Source: an uncultured Verrucomicrobiota bacterium (GTDB lineage: Bacteria; Verrucomicrobiota; Verrucomicrobiia; Limisphaerales; UBA9464). Taken from it: a stretch of 64,000 bases of DNA. This document shows, piece by piece, positions 59,618 to 64,000 of this stretch. Position 1 is the first letter of the stretch. Every line of letters starts with the position of its first letter. Location: NCBI GenBank assembly GCA_903922605.1, contig CAIXUG010000086.1, positions 129,384 to 193,383 of the forward strand, read 5' to 3'. Under the pieces are notes generated by a model. It was not told the DNA's origin. It was given only the letters and a program-made list of their open reading frames with translations, and made no database searches. The position numbers and the translations under genes are program-made.

Positions 59618-62600
59618 TTAAACGGAGATTTCTTCCTGTAGCGCCCGATGTACCGCCAGTCCCAGCGATGGCAGGGTAAACGGTTTGAGCAGCAGTTCCC
59701 GGAGCCCCAGGGCCCTGACCCGTTCCGCCGTCAGGCTCGCGGAGTATCCGGTCATCAGGATGATGGGCAGCCCCGGCTTGGCCTTGAGCAACTGCCGGGC
59801 GAAATCAAGGCCGGTCATTCCCGGCATGGTCAGATCGGTGATGACCAGATCGAACGCGGACGGATTGTCGCGCACGAGCACCAGCGCTTCCGTCACGTTG
59901 GAACAGACCGTCACCACATAGCCCAAGTCCTTCAATACCGACTGCCCGAGCATTGTGAGCGGTTTCTCATCGTCCACGAAAAGGATGCGCTCGCCGTGGC
60001 CTTTCGGCACATCAAGAGGGGCCTGGAAGGAGGGCGCGCCTTCAATTCCGTGGACCGGAAAATAGAGGTGAAAGGTCGCACCCTCACCCGGCTGGCTCTC
60101 GACCGTGACCGCTCCGTCATGGCTTTGCATGACGCCGTGAACCACCGCCAAGCCCAGACCCGAGCCCTCGCCGGGGGGCTTCGTGGTGTAGAAGGGATCG
60201 AATATCCGTTCCATGGTGGCGGCGTCCATGCCGCAGCCCGTGTCGGTGACACTGAGGCGGACGTACGGACCCGCCCGCAGGCCGGGATGGGCGGCCGCCA
60301 ACTTGGCATCGGCGATGAAATTCTCGAGACGTATCGTCAGCCGGCCCGGGCCGTCTTTCATCGCATACCAGGCATTGGTGCCGAGATTCATCAGCATCTG
60401 ATGGGCCTGCATCGGGTCGGCCAGCACCGGCAACAGGCCATGTGCCAAGGCGAGGTTGAACTCGATGCTCGTGGGGATCGTCGCCCGCAGCAGTTTGATC
60501 GGGCCAGTCACCACATGCCGGAGCTGCACCAGCATGCGCTTGTGGTTCTCCTGCCGGCTGAACGCAAGGATCTGGCGTACCAGATCCACGGCCCGACGGG
60601 TTCCATCCAGCACTGCATCCAGAAACTCGTTGGCGGCGGCATCCTCACCCACCTGGATCTTGGTCAGTTCCGTGTAGCCGATGATCGCCCCCAGGATATT
60701 GTTGAAGTCATGAGCGATGCCACCTGCCAGGGTGCCGAGCGCTTCCAGCTTCTGCATCTGCTGGAACTGCTCCGCCAGTTGCCGTTGCTCGATGAAAACG
60801 CCGATTTGGGAACCGAGCGCCCCCAGGGTATCAAGCAGTTCCCGGTCGGGCGGCTGCATTTGCGCGCTGAAAAACTCCACCACACCGAGCGTCTCGTGCC
60901 GCATCCGGATGGGAAACCCGAGCCAGCCATTCAGGCGCAGGCGGGAGGCCTCGGCCTGTCGCTGAAAGCGGACATCGTGGGCGACGTCAAAGCTCCATTC
61001 CGGCTGACCAGACTCCCACACACAGCCGGGCAATCCGTTTCCCGTGGCGAAGGTCAGCGTGCGGTTGGAATCGGCGAATTCCTGAAATTCCGTGGAGCGC
61101 GGATGCCAGACTTCGGCACACCTCAACACCCTGGCAGATCGATCCACCATCCACAGCGCCGCCATGTCCCACTGCAATCCCCGGCACAATGTCTCGAGGA
61201 TTTTCAGGTTCAACTCGGCCGGGGCAGAAGCCTCCGCCAGAACCGCCGTCACGGAGTACTGCAGCTGCAGGCGCAACTCCGCCCGCTTGCGCTCCGTGAT
61301 GTCCTCGGCGACGCCCACCACGCGATAGACCACCCCCTCCGCATTGCGCACCGGAAAGGCACGCGCACGGATCCATCGCTGGGTGCCGTCGGGGCGCACG
61401 ATGCGAAAGGTTTCGTCGTAGGTCCCGTCCAGCTGTTTTGCCAGAGCCGTTCGTGCGACTCCTTCCCGGTCCGCCTCATGGATGCTTTGAGCCCAATGAG
61501 CCGGAGACTCATAGAGCCTGGCCTGAGGATAGCCCCAGATTTTCTCATAGCCGGGACTGACATAGATGATCCGATCCTGAGCGACATCACGCACCCAGAA
61601 GACCTCGCGGATGGTTTCGACCACCTGCCGGAAGCGCTCTTCGCTGGAGCGCAGCTCCTCCTCCTGCAGCTTTCGTCGCGTGATGTTCTCATGCGCCACC
61701 ACGACCCGTCGCGGTCCCTCGCCCGGAAAAAGGGTCACCCGCACCAGAAACCAGCGCTGTTCTGCCGGGCTATGGCAGGGGTATTCGGCCTCGTAGCCCG
61801 TGCGCCGGCCTTGCAGCAGGTCACGGATGGCGGCAGCCACCGCTTGGGCATCCGCGGCCCCCGCTCCCCGCACCCGGTCGCATACCCCCAGGTAGTTGAC
61901 GCCCTCGCCACCACGTTCCCAGGCCAGATCATTGTCCCGGGCAAACACCCGCCACGCTTCATTCACCGCCAAGATCACTCCCTGTCCGTCCAAGATGGCG
62001 ATGTGTGCGGTCAAACCGTCCAAAGCCGCCCGCACAAACCGCTCGCTCTCCCGGAGTCCCTCCACGGCCGCCCTGCTTTCGGTGATGTCATGGACGGTGC
62101 CAACAATCTTGACCGCCCGTCCGGTGACCTCGTCAAAGAACACCTGCCCCGCCTCACGGACCTGGCGCACCTGGCCATTGCGCAGCACAATGCGATGATC
62201 CATCAGGTAGCGTTGCCGCGTCTCACTCGCCGCCGACACCGCCGACCAGAGCGCCTGGCGATCGTCGGGATGCACCAGGGAGAAAAACAGGTCGTTGGTC
62301 ACCTCCACCTCCCCGGGTGCAAACCCGAAAATGCGAAAACATTGCTCCGACCAGCGCAACGGGTTCCGGTTTGGATCGGCCAATTGGAGAAGGTCGATTT
62401 CCCAGCTCCCAAAGTTCCCGACCTCCTGCGCCAACGCCAGTCCGGTAATGGTCTCACGCAGCCATGACTCTGTCTGATTTCGTTCGCGTCGTGGCCTGGC
62501 GTGTATCAACGCCTCTCCAACCACCGCCCCCAGGCGTGCCCGGTGTTCCTTGAGAAGATAATCGGTCGCGCCCAGTTTCATGGCGGCGACCGCCAGATCT

Positions 62601-62866
62601 TCCCCCGGCACTTCGGACAGCAGGATAAAGGGCACGTCCTGCCTGCTCTGCTTCAGCAGCTCCAGCGCCCGCAGCCCGCTGAATTGCGGCAGGTGGTAAG
62701 CGGACAGCACGAGGTCGGGACCGTAGGAGATCTGTCGCAGATAGTCTGCCTCGGTTTCTACCCGCTCCCATTCGGGCTCATAGCCGGCGCGGCACAGCTC
62801 CTGCACCCAAAGCTCGGCCTCAGCACAAACGTGCCCGACGATCAACGTTCTGAGCGGCTCTGGCAT
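59618..62866 (-). CDS. Hybrid sensor histidine kinase with degenerate N-terminal receiver
   Basis: The 1082-residue soluble protein has, in order: a receiver-like domain (1-125) in which the acceptor Asp is Ala56 (LVLSAYHLP) and the acidic pair is missing (LIVGHVCAE); three PAS regions (about 150-275, 290-410, 415-530); a GAF domain (about 540-700); HisKA with phospho-His in GIAHDFNNIL near 720; HATPase (about 820-935, VTDTGCGMD, GSGLGLAVV); and a canonical receiver (about 955-1075, LVITDLTMP). No membrane helix is visible, so the signal is probably cytoplasmic. ATG 62866 has an AGGGAG ribosome binding site and is preferred to 62926. Confidence 0.93.
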   Translation of the reverse strand: MPEPLRTLIVGHVCAEAELWVQELCRAGYEPEWERVETEADYLRQISYGPDLVLSAYHLPQFSGLRALELLKQSRQDVPFILLSEVPGEDLAVAAMKLGATDYLLKEHRARLGAVVGEALIHARPRRERNQTESWLRETITGLALAQEVGNFGSWEIDLLQLADPNRNPLRWSEQCFRIFGFAPGEVEVTNDLFFSLVHPDDRQALWSAVSAASETRQRYLMDHRIVLRNGQVRQVREAGQVFFDEVTGRAVKIVGTVHDITESRAAVEGLRESERFVRAALDGLTAHIAILDGQGVILAVNEAWRVFARDNDLAWERGGEGVNYLGVCDRVRGAGAADAQAVAAAIRDLLQGRRTGYEAEYPCHSPAEQRWFLVRVTLFPGEGPRRVVVAHENITRRKLQEEELRSSEERFRQVVETIREVFWVRDVAQDRIIYVSPGYEKIWGYPQARLYESPAHWAQSIHEADREGVARTALAKQLDGTYDETFRIVRPDGTQRWIRARAFPVRNAEGVVYRVVGVAEDITERKRAELRLQLQYSVTAVLAEASAPAELNLKILETLCRGLQWDMAALWMVDRSARVLRCAEVWHPRSTEFQEFADSNRTLTFATGNGLPGCVWESGQPEWSFDVAHDVRFQRQAEASRLRLNGWLGFPIRMRHETLGVVEFFSAQMQPPDRELLDTLGALGSQIGVFIEQRQLAEQFQQMQKLEALGTLAGGIAHDFNNILGAIIGYTELTKIQVGEDAAANEFLDAVLDGTRRAVDLVRQILAFSRQENHKRMLVQLRHVVTGPIKLLRATIPTSIEFNLALAHGLLPVLADPMQAHQMLMNLGTNAWYAMKDGPGRLTIRLENFIADAKLAAAHPGLRAGPYVRLSVTDTGCGMDAATMERIFDPFYTTKPPGEGSGLGLAVVHGVMQSHDGAVTVESQPGEGATFHLYFPVHGIEGAPSFQAPLDVPKGHGERILFVDDEKPLTMLGQSVLKDLGYVVTVCSNVTEALVLVRDNPSAFDLVITDLTMPGMTGLDFARQLLKAKPGLPIILMTGYSASLTAERVRALGLRELLLKPFTLPSLGLAVHRALQEEISV

Positions 62867-63027
62867 CTGGTCTCCCTGAATGAACGGCGAACTGCCGCGT
62901 AAAACGCCGGCGGTGCGCAGCGGCACGAACTACAGGCTCATGCACCTTCATCCTTTGATTTGTAGGACCGTTTTGCCGGTTCGGCAAGATTTGATACGCG
63001 GGTTAAGACCCTAGGGAGCGGCATCTC

Positions 63028-63897
63028 CTAATACTGAAGCCACCTCAGCACACTCCGGTGCAATTCCGAATCGGGCTCGCCCAGCCGGGCCAGCACCGAA
63101 AAATGGCACTCACCGGCAGCATCCACAGTCTGTAACGGCACCTCGGCTTCCAAGAGCAACTGGGCATATCCCCTCATCATGTCGTGTAGCAGATCCGATT
63201 CTCGCCCGCCCGTGATCAGGAGCGCCGGCGGTTGCCCTGGCCGGACAAGGTTGGCTGGATTCCAGCGGCGGTAAGCCTCGCCCGAAAAGCCAACCAGCGG
63301 TTGGAAACGGGTCTGGGCAAAAGGCTCGATATCGTAAAAGCCGCTCACGCCAATCCAACTGCGCAGCAAATTCTTCGGCAATCGCCCGTCCAGCGCCGGC
63401 CAGTCCGTGGTGGCGACCACGGAGGCGAGCTGTCCGGCGGCGGAATGCCCCAGCACCGACAGACGCCCCGGTGTCAGCCCAAGTTTGCCGGCCTGAGCCG
63501 CGAGAAAGGCTACCGCCTGACGGCAATCATCCACGATCGCATCCAGCCCATGCTGGGGAGCGAGCCGGTAACTCGGGCAGGCCACATGCACACCCGCCGC
63601 AGTAAAAGCCGGCACCAGGAAATGCATCATCCAGCGGTCGAACAGGAACCAAAGGCCTCCGTGAATGGCGATGAGGGTCGGCGCACCCGGTGCGGCTACC
63701 GGGGAGGCGAAGAAATCGATCCGTTGCCGTGAATCGGCACCATAAGCCAGCTCGCAAGTCGGCGGCTGACTGGCCAGCACGGCGGCGCTGCGCTCGCGGA
63801 AATATCGCTCCCAGTGCGCCACCACCTCGGGCGTGATCTGGTTTGCATAGCCGGCGTCGAACTCGGCTGCGGTACGTGGTCTGGGATAGTTGAGCAT
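63028..63897 (-). CDS. Alpha/beta hydrolase, arylformamidase/esterase-like
   Basis: The 289-residue protein shows the hydrolase landmarks of the HSL/kynurenine-formamidase group: oxyanion hole IAIHGGLWFLFDR, nucleophile Ser in VLGHSAAGQL (G-x-S-x-x-G), a likely acidic residue in LLITGGRESDLLH, and the catalytic His in GECHFSVL. The N-terminal segment (TAAEFDAGYANQ) resembles arylformamidases, which hydrolyse N-formyl-kynurenine, but no tryptophan-degradation genes are adjacent. There is no signal peptide. ATG 63897 begins the family N-terminus. It lies 161 bp upstream of the hybrid kinase gene start on the same strand. Confidence 0.85.
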   Translation of the reverse strand: MLNYPRPRTAAEFDAGYANQITPEVVAHWERYFRERSAAVLASQPPTCELAYGADSRQRIDFFASPVAAPGAPTLIAIHGGLWFLFDRWMMHFLVPAFTAAGVHVACPSYRLAPQHGLDAIVDDCRQAVAFLAAQAGKLGLTPGRLSVLGHSAAGQLASVVATTDWPALDGRLPKNLLRSWIGVSGFYDIEPFAQTRFQPLVGFSGEAYRRWNPANLVRPGQPPALLITGGRESDLLHDMMRGYAQLLLEAEVPLQTVDAAGECHFSVLARLGEPDSELHRSVLRWLQY

Positions 63898-64000
63898 GAG
63901 TTTGGCCGACTGCGTTTGGGCAGCCGCGTTGCCTTCATGAGTTGCCTAGGAAGGATATTTTGGCAATTGGGAGCCACTCCCTCACCAAGAAATCCTACCC

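Noticed and set aside
59648-62467. Very long open frame antisense to the hybrid kinase gene
   Set aside because: It is a composition-driven shadow: the minus-strand frame has complete PAS, HisKA, HATPase and receiver motifs, while this translation has none.
63898-64000. Possible gene start at the right edge
   Set aside because: Only short frames antisense to or overlapping the hydrolase leader are present; nothing supports a partial gene.

Overview
The window is a GC-rich chromosomal segment with dense, mostly single-gene or two-to-three-gene transcription units. Several family signatures point to the Verrucomicrobiota (PVC superphylum): a planctomycete-type cytochrome c/DUF1549/DUF1553 protein with a DUF1501 partner, a DUF2231-cytochrome fusion, several pseudopilin-like proteins with [19 protein letters not shown]-termini, a DUF3500 protein, a TIGR03008-like CAAX-type protease, and secreted proteins ending in a 'STDLxxW...RFYR'-like tail. 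The phylum is inferred from gene content. No rRNA, tRNA, CRISPR array, prophage or insertion sequence was found.

Layout. 0-6 kb: a cut SRPBCC gene, a fused class II aldolase/dehydrogenase probably for rhamnose catabolism, a secreted unknown, a VapBC module and rsgA. 6-16 kb: DUF2231-cytochrome c, polyphosphate kinase, a PIG-L deacetylase, an AT-rich DUF6602-like gene overlapping a Tat-exported TIM-barrel protein, the PLP-homeostasis protein, a tyrosine-phosphatase-like protein, lactate permease and a DEAD-box helicase. 16-24 kb: a BspA-like LRR protein, a nucleotidyltransferase pair, archaeal-type phosphoglycerate mutase divergent from lipA, a serine hydrolase and a carotenoid-biosynthesis-type membrane protein. 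24-33 kb: three overlapping CNNM/CorC-like genes, a pseudouridine synthase-methyltransferase fusion, a CPBP protease, a Gly/Pro-rich protein bracketed by hairpins and a membrane protein. 33-49 kb: nadD, larB, rlmN, hisH, pseudopilins, DUF3500, the PSD1/metallophosphoesterase/DUF1501 cluster, DUF2127 and glyS. 49-64 kb: a LytS-like kinase, a GH140-like glycosidase, a BioF-like enzyme, an EamA transporter, a GMC oxidoreductase with its small subunit, a secreted unknown, purD, a receiver/hybrid-kinase pair and an alpha/beta hydrolase.

Housekeeping functions (RsgA, Ppk, LipA, NadD, RlmN, HisH, PurD, GlyRS) are scattered among envelope and secreted functions, with little long-range operon structure. 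Local couplings visible as overlaps or tiny gaps are VapB-VapC, DUF6602-TIM barrel, the three CNNM genes, lipoprotein-pseudopilin, PSD1-metallophosphoesterase, GlyRS-DUF2127, LytS kinase-GH140-BioF-like, GMC-subunit 3, and hybrid kinase-receiver.

The most unusual signal fits no standard feature type. At least ten short loci carry arrays of 6-8-nt units whose sequence differs from site to site but whose period, unit drift and frequent inverted pairing are shared. Most are intergenic, but one lies in frame inside rlmN and another inside the PSD1 gene. The second is a roughly 185-codon, AT-richer, coiled-coil-like segment in frame within glycyl-tRNA synthetase. Start codons were often moved inward from the longest frame, using signal peptides, conserved N-termini or ribosome binding sites.
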